Shown: positions 56,749-64,000 of the stretch, in pieces
Layout of the letters: every line of letters starts with the position of its first letter
How positions within the stretch are numbered: position 1 is the stretch's first letter
From: Streptomyces sp. S.PB5
GTDB taxonomy: Bacteria; Actinomycetota; Actinomycetes; Streptomycetales; Streptomycetaceae
Direction: 5' to 3'
Length of the DNA: 64,000 bases
Assembly: GCF_030403745.1 (NCBI RefSeq)
Contig: NZ_JAQMWP010000028.1
Location: 38,537-102,536 of the forward strand
Notes under the pieces: model-generated
Databases searched by the model: none
What the model was told of the DNA's origin: nothing
What the model saw: the letters and a program-made list of their open reading frames with translations, nothing else
Program-made: the position numbers and the translations under genes

Positions 56749-58313
56749 CGGCTGATTCCCACGCAGCCCATATGTCCACCGCGGTCACACCCCGCCGTAC
56801 CTATCTCATCGGCCGGGCGCGGCCGAACGCGATCGTCGGCCGCAACCGTGAGACCGGCGAGATCGCGCTGATCATCGTCGGCGCGTTCCTCGGCATGATG
56901 TGCGGGCTCCTCGTCCCGGTCCTGGCCCTGCGCATCGTCCTGCTGATGGGCTTCCCGCTGATCGCCCTGATGGCGGTCTACGTGCCGTACAAGCACCGCA
57001 CGTTCTACAAGTGGTTCGAGATCAACCGTAGTTACAAGCGGTCGCTGCGCCAGGGCACCACCTACCGCTCCAGCGTCATGGAGGCCGGCACCAGGTCCGA
57101 CGGTCTGGAGGTCGAGGTCGGCCCGCCGCCCGGCATCGGCCGCATCACCTGGCTCGCCGCCCCCTTCGGCCCCGACGAGATCGCCGTACTCCTCCACGCG
57201 GACCGCCGCACGGTCACCGCGGCCATCGAGATCGAGGGCCCCGGCGTCGGCCTGCGCGACTCCGAGGACCAGGAAGCCCTCGTCGACCGCTTCGGCACCC
57301 TCCTCAAGCACGTGGCCAACGGCGACGGCTTCGTCACCCGCCTGCAGATGCTCGCCCGCACGCTCCCCGCCGACCCCGACGCCCACGCCAAGGACGTCGC
57401 CGTCCGCGGGGACGAGAAGTCACCGGCCTGGCTGCAGCAGTCGTACGACCAGCTCCAGTCCATGGTGTCGACGAGCAGCGAGCAGCACCGCGCGTACCTC
57501 GTCGCCTGTATGCACTTCACCCGCGAACTCGCCGCCGAGGCTCACACCATGGCCCGCGCGGCCCGCCCCCAGTCCGGCCGCAAGCTGGACCGTGACGCGG
57601 GTCTGGCGGTCGTCATGGCGCGCGAGCTGACGGACATCTGCTCGCGGCTGCAGGAGGCCGACATCCGCGTACGACAGCCCCTGGGCCAGGGCCGTCTCGC
57701 CTCCCTCATCCACTCCATGTACGACCCGGACCACCCCATCGACCACATCCAGGCGATGACCAAGCGCAACGCCTGGCCGGCCGAGCTGGACGCGATGGAG
57801 CCGACGTATCTCCAGGCGAAGACCCGGGAGTCCAGCACCCGCGCGCCCTGGTGCCACGCCACCGCCTGGGTGAAGGAGTGGCCCATGACTCCGGTGGGCG
57901 TCAACTTCCTGGCGCCTCTCCTCGTCCACACCCCCGACGTCATCCGCACGGTCGCCGTCACCATGGACCTCGAACCCACCGAGGTCGCCATCGAGCGCAT
58001 GCTGACCGAGAAGACGAACGACGAGGCCGAAGCCTCCCGCGCCGCCAAGATGAACCGGACCGTCGACCCCCGCGACATCGCCGCCCACAACCGTCTGGAC
58101 CAGCGCGGCGAGGACCTGGCGAGCGGCGCGGCCGGCGTCAACCTGGTCGGCTACATCACCGTCTCCTCCCGCTCCCCCGAATCCCTGGCCCGCGACAAGC
58201 GGACCATCCGGGCCTCGGCCGGAAAGTCGTATCTGAAGCTGGAGTGGTGCGACCGCGAGCACCACCGCGCCTTCGTGAACACGCTCCCGTTCGCCACCGG
58301 AATCCGAAGGTAG
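56745..58313 (+). CDS. SCO6880-type protein: VirB3-like helices plus VirB4 N-domain
   Basis: 522 aa from TTG 56745, set by AGGAGGTGA 7 nt upstream and the TTGA overlap. N-terminus TYLIGRARPNAIVGRNRETG then two membrane helices (ALIIVGAFLGMMCGLLVPVL, LRIVLLMGFPLIALMAVYVP) as in VirB3/PrgI. The remaining about 400 aa correspond to the non-ATPase N-domain of VirB4 (GIGRITWLAAPFGPDEIAVL, WCHATAWVKEWPMTPVGVNF). No Walker motifs; the ATPase half is the next gene. Confidence 0.85.
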   Translation: MTADSHAAHMSTAVTPRRTYLIGRARPNAIVGRNRETGEIALIIVGAFLGMMCGLLVPVLALRIVLLMGFPLIALMAVYVPYKHRTFYKWFEINRSYKRSLRQGTTYRSSVMEAGTRSDGLEVEVGPPPGIGRITWLAAPFGPDEIAVLLHADRRTVTAAIEIEGPGVGLRDSEDQEALVDRFGTLLKHVANGDGFVTRLQMLARTLPADPDAHAKDVAVRGDEKSPAWLQQSYDQLQSMVSTSSEQHRAYLVACMHFTRELAAEAHTMARAARPQSGRKLDRDAGLAVVMARELTDICSRLQEADIRVRQPLGQGRLASLIHSMYDPDHPIDHIQAMTKRNAWPAELDAMEPTYLQAKTRESSTRAPWCHATAWVKEWPMTPVGVNFLAPLLVHTPDVIRTVAVTMDLEPTEVAIERMLTEKTNDEAEASRAAKMNRTVDPRDIAAHNRLDQRGEDLASGAAGVNLVGYITVSSRSPESLARDKRTIRASAGKSYLKLEWCDREHHRAFVNTLPFATGIRR

Positions 58314-58327
58314 AGGCTGATGCGCTG

Positions 58328-59749
58328 ATGCGGGACCCGCTGTCCGTCCTCACCGACGCCTTCACGTCCTTCCTCTTCGGGAAGGTCGAGACGACCCGCC
58401 TGCCCGTCCGCACCTCCACGGGCCAGGCCCAGGCGGTCTATCTCCCCACGGCAGCCCCGGGGTTGGGCGACTCGGGCGTGATCATCGGCCGCGAGGTGTA
58501 CTCCGGCAAGGGCTACATCTACGACCCCTTCCAGCTGTACGGCCAGCAGCTCCCGGCACCTCACTGGCTGGTCCTCGGCGAGTCCGGAAACGGCAAGTCG
58601 GCGCTGGAGAAGACGTACGTCCTACGGCAGTTGAGGTTCCGCGACCGACAGGTCGTCGTCCTCGACGCCCAGGGCGAGGACGGCGTCGGTGAATGGAACC
58701 TCATCGCGCAGGAGCTGGGGATAACTCCTATCCGCCTGGACCCGATGGCCGCCCTGGACATGGGTATCCGCCTCAACCCGCTCGACCCCGCGATCACGAC
58801 GACGGGCCAGCTCGCGCTGCTCCGGACCATCATCGAGGTCGCGATGGGCCACGGCCTCGACGAGCGCTCGGGCTTCGCGCTCAAGGTCGCGCACGCCTAC
58901 GTCAACGAGACGATCGTCGAACGCCAGCCGGTGCTGACCGACATCGTCGAGCAACTACGCCACCCCGAGCCGGAGTCGGCCGAGGCGATGAACGTCGACC
59001 TAGACGACGTACGCGCCTGGGGACTCGATGTCGCCCTGGTCCTCGACCGGTTGGTCGACGGTGACCTGCGCGGCATGTTCGACGGCCCGACCACGGTCGG
59101 CATCGACCTCGACGCGCCGCTCATCGTCTTCGACCTGTCCCACATCGACCGCAACTCCATCGCCATGCCCATCCTCATGGCGATCGTCGGAGTGTGGCTG
59201 GAGCACACCTGGATCCGCCCCGACCGGAAGAAGCGCATCTTCCTGGTCGAGGAGGCCTGGCACATCATCAACAGCCCGTTCGTGGCCCAGCTGTTCCAGC
59301 GCCTGCTGAAGTTCGGCCGCCGCCTCGGCCTGTCCTTCGTGGCGGTCGTGCACCACCTGTCCGACGTCGTCGACGGAGCGGCGGCGAAGGAGGCCGCGGC
59401 GATCCTGAAGATGGCGTCGACGCGGACGATCTACGCCCAGAAGGCCGACGAGGCGCGGTCCACGGGCCGGGTGCTCGGGCTGCCGCGCTGGGCGGTCGAG
59501 ATCATCCCCTCCCTGACTCCGGGCATCGCCGTCTGGGACGTCAACGGCAACGTCCAGGTCGTCAAACACCTGATCACCGAGACGGAACGCCCGCTGGTCT
59601 TCACCGACCGCGCCATGACCGAGTCCTCCAGCGAGCTCACGGACGACGCCCTGCGCGCCGCCGAACTGGAGGCCGAGGAGCGGGCCGCGGCCTTCATGGA
59701 ACAGCACATGGAGCAGCACATGGGCGACTCCGAGTCGACGGTGGCGTAG
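58328..59749 (+). CDS. VirB4-type ATPase (C-terminal half as a separate gene)
   Basis: 473 aa, ATG 58328, 14 bp after the VirB3/4N-like gene. Walker A LVLGESGNGKSALEK (GESGNGKS 84-91), Walker B RIFLVEEAWHII (about 303-314), and the VirB4/TraC family block FGRRLGLSFVAVVHHLSDV. Powers assembly or substrate movement in type IV systems at the inner face of the membrane. The C-terminus has an acidic helix and repeated MEQHMEQHMGD. Confidence 0.92.
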   Translation: MRDPLSVLTDAFTSFLFGKVETTRLPVRTSTGQAQAVYLPTAAPGLGDSGVIIGREVYSGKGYIYDPFQLYGQQLPAPHWLVLGESGNGKSALEKTYVLRQLRFRDRQVVVLDAQGEDGVGEWNLIAQELGITPIRLDPMAALDMGIRLNPLDPAITTTGQLALLRTIIEVAMGHGLDERSGFALKVAHAYVNETIVERQPVLTDIVEQLRHPEPESAEAMNVDLDDVRAWGLDVALVLDRLVDGDLRGMFDGPTTVGIDLDAPLIVFDLSHIDRNSIAMPILMAIVGVWLEHTWIRPDRKKRIFLVEEAWHIINSPFVAQLFQRLLKFGRRLGLSFVAVVHHLSDVVDGAAAKEAAAILKMASTRTIYAQKADEARSTGRVLGLPRWAVEIIPSLTPGIAVWDVNGNVQVVKHLITETERPLVFTDRAMTESSSELTDDALRAAELEAEERAAAFMEQHMEQHMGDSESTVA

Positions 59750-59764
59750 GCGGGAGGCGGGGCA

Positions 59765-61291
59765 ATGGTGAGACCTGACGACCGCCACCGGCAGGACGGT
59801 CACAGAGGCCAGAACGGTCATGGCGCTCAGGGCGGCCACAGAGGCCATGGCGGTCAGGGCGGCCAAGGCGGCATCCCCGACGGGCTGTTGATCGGCATAC
59901 TCGTCTTCCTCCTCGGCATGACCCTGCTGATCTGGTCGGCCACCGGCCTCGCGGGCCTGTTCGCCAACGGCAGCTGGCCCGACGGCGTCACCTTCACCCG
60001 TACGCCTCTGGCCATGCGCCAGTTGATCGGCGATCCCCACGACATGCCGGGCGCCTGGCCGGAGACCCCGGCGGCCCAGCTCTCCGGGTACGGGCTGTTC
60101 TGGGGCCTGTTCATCGGCCAGTTGATGGTCCTGGTCGTGCTCACCGTGTTCGTCCTCGGGACGGTGGCCCGCTGGAAGGCCGTACGACGGGCTCGGCGGG
60201 CCGCGCCACCGGTCGTGGCAGCCGAGGCCCCTCCGGCAGCCCCGGAGCCCGAGCCCGTCGTCGAGACAGCCGCCCACCACGAGGTCCCGACACCCAGGGT
60301 GGAGCCGGTGCCGCCGGCGGCGTCGGAGCCTCTGGAGGTGCCGGAGCCTTTGAAGGTGCCGCCACGGGTGGAGAAGGTGCTCGTGGCCCCGCGCGAGACC
60401 CGCCAGTCCACCGCCACCCAGGCGGTCCGCGACGCGGAGGGCCCCACCCTCGTCGTCACCTCGAACCCCGCCGTCTGGTCGGAGACCAAGGACGCCCGCG
60501 CCAAACTGGGTCCGGTACACCTCTACGACCCCGCCCACCTGTGCGACACCCCGGCCCGCCTCCACTGGTCCCCCACAGCGGGCTGCGAGGACAAGCAGAC
60601 GGCGTCAGCCAGAGCCGCCGCCCTCCTCGCCCCCGTGCGCCCCACCGCGAAGATCGACCAGGCCGTTGCCGACGTAGCCGAAACGCTCCTGCGGAGCTAT
60701 CTGCACGCCGCCGCCATCGACGGCCGCACCATCCGCCACGTCCACCGCTGGTCCCAGGGCACCCAGATCCAGGACGCCGTCCGTGTCCTGCGCACCAACC
60801 CCAAGGCGGCCGCGGGCTCGGCCGGCGAACTCGAAGCCGCCCTCACCGGGCACCCCGAACGCCGGGACATCGCCCAGGAGTTGACCGGCCGCGCCCTCGC
60901 CGCACTCTTCACGGTCAACATCCGCGAGGCGTGCACTCCAAACCGAACTGATGCCCTTGCCTTGGATTCCTTCGTCGACGAAGGGGGCACGCTTTATGTC
61001 GTGGGGGAATCCATCGAGGACCCCAGGACCAACCCGGGCGCGATGCCTCTCCTGACGGCCCTCGTCTCCAGCGTGGTCGAGCGTGGCCGGCGCATGGCCG
61101 AACGGTCATCCTCCGGTCGCCTCGACCCACCACTGACGCTCGTCCTGGACGACGTCGCCGCCGTGGCTCCGCTTCCCCAGCTCCCGGAGCTGCTGGCCAC
61201 CGGAGCGGACCGGGGCCTGCCGACCCTGGCCCTGCTCCGGTCCCGGGAACAGGCGAGGACCCGCTGGCCGCACGACGAACTGCCGGTGTAG
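59765..61291 (+). CDS. VirD4/TraG-like coupling protein lacking the P-loop
   Basis: 508 aa, ATG 59765. Gly/His/Gln-rich tail (GHRGHGGQGGQGG), two membrane helices (about 38-65 and 108-132), Pro/Glu linker (140-210), then a VirD4-type domain. Typical blocks are GPTLVVTSNPAVW (usual VTStKpDl), LHWSPTAGCEDKQTA, DEGGTLYVVGE and LTLVLDDVAAVAPLPQLPEL (457-476). The expected GPxGxGKT before the VTS strand is absent, so ATP hydrolysis is doubtful. It ends soon after Walker B. Last gene of the operon. Confidence 0.85.
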   Translation: MVRPDDRHRQDGHRGQNGHGAQGGHRGHGGQGGQGGIPDGLLIGILVFLLGMTLLIWSATGLAGLFANGSWPDGVTFTRTPLAMRQLIGDPHDMPGAWPETPAAQLSGYGLFWGLFIGQLMVLVVLTVFVLGTVARWKAVRRARRAAPPVVAAEAPPAAPEPEPVVETAAHHEVPTPRVEPVPPAASEPLEVPEPLKVPPRVEKVLVAPRETRQSTATQAVRDAEGPTLVVTSNPAVWSETKDARAKLGPVHLYDPAHLCDTPARLHWSPTAGCEDKQTASARAAALLAPVRPTAKIDQAVADVAETLLRSYLHAAAIDGRTIRHVHRWSQGTQIQDAVRVLRTNPKAAAGSAGELEAALTGHPERRDIAQELTGRALAALFTVNIREACTPNRTDALALDSFVDEGGTLYVVGESIEDPRTNPGAMPLLTALVSSVVERGRRMAERSSSGRLDPPLTLVLDDVAAVAPLPQLPELLATGADRGLPTLALLRSREQARTRWPHDELPV

Positions 61292-61317
61292 GACGAACCC
61301 GGTGCAGCAGGAGCCCC

Positions 61318-61878
61318 TCAGGGCTTCTCGAGGACGAACTCCAACTCGATCTCCCCCTCCTGCCCGGGCAACGGCACGGTCTTCCCGGTCGGCACGAACC
61401 CGACCTTGCGATAGAACCCCTGAGCCCGCGGATTGTCCTCGTGCACGATGAGCCGCACAGCCTCGACCCCCCGCTCCCAGGCCCACTCCACGCCCGCCTC
61501 GAAGAGCCCCTTGGTCACCCCGCTGCCACGCCACTCGGGCCGTACGAACACCCCGACGATGTGCCCCTGGTCCCGCTCGACGGAAAACCCGGCCCAGTCG
61601 GTGCTCCCGGCCTTCTCGATCAGCACGACCGCGGACCCGACCCACGTCCCGTCCGCGGCCTCGGCGACGAACTGCCGCGCCTCTCCCCCGTGCGACGACC
61701 CGGCCGCCCGCTCCTGCCAGAAGGAGTCCGGATGCGTCAGGGCCTTCTCGTACGTCTCCAGAAAGGCGACCGGCGCCGCCGGATCCTGCAGGGCGACGAG
61801 CCGCAGCTCCTTCACAGCGCGCCACTCGTCAGGACGTATGGGACGGACAACGTACGAATCGAGGTTCGAGTCACTCAT
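61318..61878 (-). CDS. GNAT-family N-acetyltransferase
   Basis: 186 aa from ATG 61878 (GTG 61887 possible). Complete GNAT fold: VRPIRPDEWRAVKELRLVAL, acetyl-CoA site GVFVRPEWRGSGVTKGLFEA (R/Q-x-x-G-x-G/A), and LIVHEDNPRAQGFYRKVGFV. The substrate is unknown. Convergent with the VirD4-like gene and divergent from the kinase at 61974. Confidence 0.9.
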   Translation of the reverse strand: MSDSNLDSYVVRPIRPDEWRAVKELRLVALQDPAAPVAFLETYEKALTHPDSFWQERAAGSSHGGEARQFVAEAADGTWVGSAVVLIEKAGSTDWAGFSVERDQGHIVGVFVRPEWRGSGVTKGLFEAGVEWAWERGVEAVRLIVHEDNPRAQGFYRKVGFVPTGKTVPLPGQEGEIELEFVLEKP

Positions 61879-61973
61879 ACCGAGCACGGTAGTACCCAGG
61901 TACTAGACCGCTCACCCGATATACGCCCCGTAGCCTGACGCCCCATACTCGTCCCACCAGGGAACATCGCACC

Positions 61974-63236
61974 ATGGACCCCATGCCGGTGCGGGAGCAG
62001 CGAGAGACGAGGGCGGCCGAGCCCCTCACCCAGTGGATACAGCGCATCACCCGCGCGGTACGCGCCTTCGACCACCGCCATCCCCTCCCCTGGGACCTCG
62101 CCCTCGCCGGCTTCTGGGTGACAGCGGCCCTCATCGACTACGCCGGCGGTGGCTGGGAGAGCGTCACTCGCAATAAGGACGTCCCCGCCGAACTCCTCCT
62201 CACCATGAGCCTCGGCCTCTCCCTGCCCCTCCTCTGGCGCCGCACCCACCCCCGCACCGCCCTGCTGCTCATGGCCCCCATGGCCGTCGCCAACGCCTGG
62301 AGCGGCGCGGTACTCCAAGCCGCCCTGCTCCAGCTGATCATCGTCTACAACATCGCCCTGCGCCGCCCCCTGCGCTCCCTGTCGTGGACCACGCTCCTGG
62401 TCGTCACCCCGGAATTCATCACGCACGCCCGCCACCCGAAAGGCACCTGGGACGAACAGGTCTTCCCCGTCCTGATGTCGATCGCCCTGTGCGCCGTCCT
62501 CGGCATCGCGGTCCGCACCCGCCGCGACTACACCGAGGCCCTGGAGGACAAGGCCCGCCGCCTGGAGATCGAACGCGACCAGCAGGCCCAGCTCTCCGCG
62601 GCCGCCGAACGCGCCCGCATAGCCCGCGAAATGCACGACATCATCGGCCACAACCTCTCCGTCATCACCGGCCTGGCCGACGGAGGCCGCTACGCCGCCG
62701 CGAAGTCCCCCGCCCGAGCCGCAGAAGCCCTCACCGCGATATCGACGACAAGCCGCCAGGCCCTGACAGAACTACGCCGCCTCCTGGACGTCCTGCGCGA
62801 GGAAGGCGAAGCACCCCCAGACCTGACCCCGCAACCGGCCCTAACCGACCTGGACCACCTGATAGAAGGCGTCCGCAAAACAGGCCTCCCGGTAACAACA
62901 ACCCTCCACGGCACCCCGTCCATCACCCCCGGCCGCCAACTCACCATCTACCGAGTCATCCAGGAAGCCCTCACCAACACCCTCAAACACGCCGGCCCCA
63001 CCGCCACCTCACACATAGCCATCTCCTACGACGACGGCGGCACCGTCTCCGTCACAGTGACCGACACCGGCCACGGAGGCCCGACCGGAAACGACGGCAG
63101 CGACAACAGCAACGGCCGGGGCCTGCCGGGAATGCGCGAGCGAACCGCCTTGTACGGCGGCACACTTGAGGCCGGCCCACGCCCCGAAGGGGGCTGGCGC
63201 GTCCACCTGCACCTACCGGAGGAACCCGACCAGTGA
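61974..63236 (+). CDS. NarL-type sensor histidine kinase (HisKA_3)
   Basis: 420 aa, ATG 61974. About four to five N-terminal membrane helices (45-180) without a large outer domain, so signal sensing is in the membrane. A coiled-coil linker leads to DHp with phospho-His in RIAREMHDIIGHNLSVITGL, then the CA domain: NTLKHAG (N box), VTDTGHGG (G1), GRGLPGMRER (G2). Overlaps the response regulator (GTGA). Confidence 0.93.
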   Translation: MDPMPVREQRETRAAEPLTQWIQRITRAVRAFDHRHPLPWDLALAGFWVTAALIDYAGGGWESVTRNKDVPAELLLTMSLGLSLPLLWRRTHPRTALLLMAPMAVANAWSGAVLQAALLQLIIVYNIALRRPLRSLSWTTLLVVTPEFITHARHPKGTWDEQVFPVLMSIALCAVLGIAVRTRRDYTEALEDKARRLEIERDQQAQLSAAAERARIAREMHDIIGHNLSVITGLADGGRYAAAKSPARAAEALTAISTTSRQALTELRRLLDVLREEGEAPPDLTPQPALTDLDHLIEGVRKTGLPVTTTLHGTPSITPGRQLTIYRVIQEALTNTLKHAGPTATSHIAISYDDGGTVSVTVTDTGHGGPTGNDGSDNSNGRGLPGMRERTALYGGTLEAGPRPEGGWRVHLHLPEEPDQ

Positions 63237-63901
63237 CGACCGTCCTCATCGCCGACGACCAGCCCCTGCAGCGCCTCGGCTTCCGCATGCTGCTGGAGAG
63301 CCAGGACGACATGACGGTGCTGGGCGAGGCCCCCAACGGCACCGAGGCGGTCCGTATGACGGCCGAACTCCAGCCCGACGTCGTCCTCATGGACGTCCGC
63401 ATGCCCAGCCTCGACGGCATCGAGGCCACCCGCCGCATCGTGACGGCCGGCGCCCGCACCCGCGTCCTGATCCTCACGACCTTCGACCTCGACGAGTACG
63501 CCTACGCGGGCCTCCGCGTCGGCGCCTCCGGCTTCCTGGTGAAGGACGCCCAGCCGGAAGACCTCCTCTCCGGCATACGCGCGGTGGCAACGGGCGACGC
63601 GGTGGTGGCCCCCAGCCTGACCCGCCGTCTCCTGGACGCCTACGCCCACCACCTCCCGGCGGCAGCCCCCACACCGACCGACCCTCAGCCGGAGGACTCA
63701 CGTCTCGCACCCCTCACCGACCGGGAACGCGAAATCCTGACGGTCATCGGCAAGGGCTGGACCAACACGGAGATAGCCACCCGCCTGCACCTGGCCGAGT
63801 CGACCGTGAAGACCCACGTGGGCCGCATCCTGGCGAAGACTGGGTCCAGGGACCGGATCCAGGCGGTGATCTTGGCGTACGAAACAAAGCTGGTGAAATA
63901 G
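63233..63901 (+). CDS. NarL/LuxR-type response regulator
   Basis: 222 aa, GTG 63233, overlapping the kinase. Receiver (1-120): IADDQPLQRLGFRMLLES, phospho-acceptor Asp54 in VVLMDVRMPSLDG, Thr in ILTTFDLDEY and Lys in LVKDAQPEDLL. LuxR HTH (about 158-215): LTDREREILTVIGKGWTNTE, LHLAESTVKTHVGRILAKTG. Followed by a terminator shared with the rRNA operon; target genes are not obvious here. Confidence 0.94.
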   Translation: MTTVLIADDQPLQRLGFRMLLESQDDMTVLGEAPNGTEAVRMTAELQPDVVLMDVRMPSLDGIEATRRIVTAGARTRVLILTTFDLDEYAYAGLRVGASGFLVKDAQPEDLLSGIRAVATGDAVVAPSLTRRLLDAYAHHLPAAAPTPTDPQPEDSRLAPLTDREREILTVIGKGWTNTEIATRLHLAESTVKTHVGRILAKTGSRDRIQAVILAYETKLVK

Positions 63902-63902
63902 A

Positions 63903-63935
63903 AAAAACCCCGTGCCAACGGCACGGGGGTTTTCT
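63903..63935. terminator. Bidirectional terminator between TCS and rRNA operon
   Basis: AAAACCCCGTGCC-AAC-GGCACGGGGGTTTT: GC stem flanked by A-run and T-run on both sides (63903-63935, one unpaired G). It can stop the response-regulator transcript on plus and the 5S rRNA transcript on minus. Confidence 0.9.
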
Positions 63936-63943
63936 CAAAATTT

Positions 63944-64000
63944 GTTCGGCGGCGTCCTACTCTCCCACAGGGTCCCCCCTGCAGTACCATCGGCGCTGTA
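63944..64000 (-). rRNA. 5S ribosomal RNA, 3' end (rest off the right edge)
   Basis: The reverse complement reads TACAGCGCCGATGGTACTGC, AGGGGGGACCCTGTGGGAGA, GTAGGACGCCGCCGAAC: the conserved 3' part of actinobacterial 5S rRNA (loop E region, helix I end). 57 nt lie in the window. It marks the end of a minus-strand 16S-23S-5S operon that begins to the right. The terminator at 63903-63935 follows it. Confidence 0.95.

Noticed and set aside
54106..61291. Interpretation as a complete integrative conjugative element
   Set aside because: No integrase, excisionase, relaxase, replication protein, att-site duplication or tRNA gene is visible, and the flanks are core genes.
1..64000. CRISPR arrays, tRNA genes, insertion sequences
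   Set aside because: No direct repeats with regular unique spacers, no tRNA cloverleaf or transposase-like protein was found on either strand by reading.

Overview
The window is high-GC actinobacterial chromosome and almost certainly Streptomyces. Evidence: very high G+C with C/G-ending codons, many GTG/TTG starts, a mycothiol synthase, GlnR, Nur, CsoR, the c-di-GMP-armed anti-sigma factor RsiG, and an ATPase/XRE/DUF397 triad. From memory, the order nur - glnR - mshD - ppk - pstSCAB - pit - csoR follows the SCO41xx part of the S. coelicolor chromosome, so most of the window looks like core chromosome rather than a mobile island. No CRISPR, tRNA, integrase, transposase or relaxase was found. 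The only RNA gene is the 3' end of a 5S rRNA at the right edge, the tail of a minus-strand rRNA operon.

Layout. 1-5.4 kb: a truncated GntR regulator divergent from a small membrane protein, rsiG, dtd, a second small membrane protein, and the minus-strand operon [33-aa ORF - nitrobindin-like - nur - ygfZ]. 5.4-13.4 kb: three paralogous membrane-anchored proteins in one operon, a DsrE protein, a DUF3099 protein, a sulfurtransferase/DUF1416 pair preceded by a Cys-containing leader peptide, a DUF2993 lipid-binding-type protein, a roughly 500-bp degenerate repeat field, and a MoaD-like/membrane-protein pair. 13.4-20.7 kb: an alpha/beta hydrolase divergent from glnR, a LacI regulator, an HtrA-like protease followed by an OmpR/histidine-kinase pair, and a PH-domain protein. 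20.8-28.9 kb: a secreted 5'-nucleotidase, mshD, and a GntR-ABC operon with one ATPase and four tandem paralogous permeases. 29-40.2 kb is the phosphate region: ppk, a CHAD protein, a NUDIX hydrolase, pstSCAB behind PHO boxes, and a PiT transporter with its PhoU-like partner. 40.4-50 kb: csoR, a lipoprotein, a bicovalent-type flavoenzyme, a PAP2 phosphatase, an SLT-NlpC/P60 muralytic enzyme, a membrane Ser/Thr kinase, and two secreted proteases. 50-53.6 kb: an accessory-looking segment (unknown protein, Uma2 nuclease-fold protein, HATPase, XRE, DUF397). 54.1-61.3 kb: a six-gene operon resembling the core of a type IV secretion or conjugation machine but without a relaxase. 61.3-64 kb: a GNAT enzyme, a NarL-type two-component system, and the 5S rRNA.

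The most interesting candidate system is the 54.1-61.3 kb operon. It contains a 2-TM small protein, a VirB8-like protein, a TrbL/VirB6-like channel protein, a split VirB3/VirB4 pair and a VirD4-like protein whose P-loop is missing. It has no DNA-processing gene beside it, which suggests a resident envelope translocation machine rather than a mobile element. Other points worth attention are the His-rich pentapeptide tail on the ABC-operon GntR regulator, the four tandem permeases, the very long Gly/Ala/Thr insert in the CHAD protein, the near-leaderless Cys leader peptide and the 11-bp-phased repeats before the HtrA-like protease.
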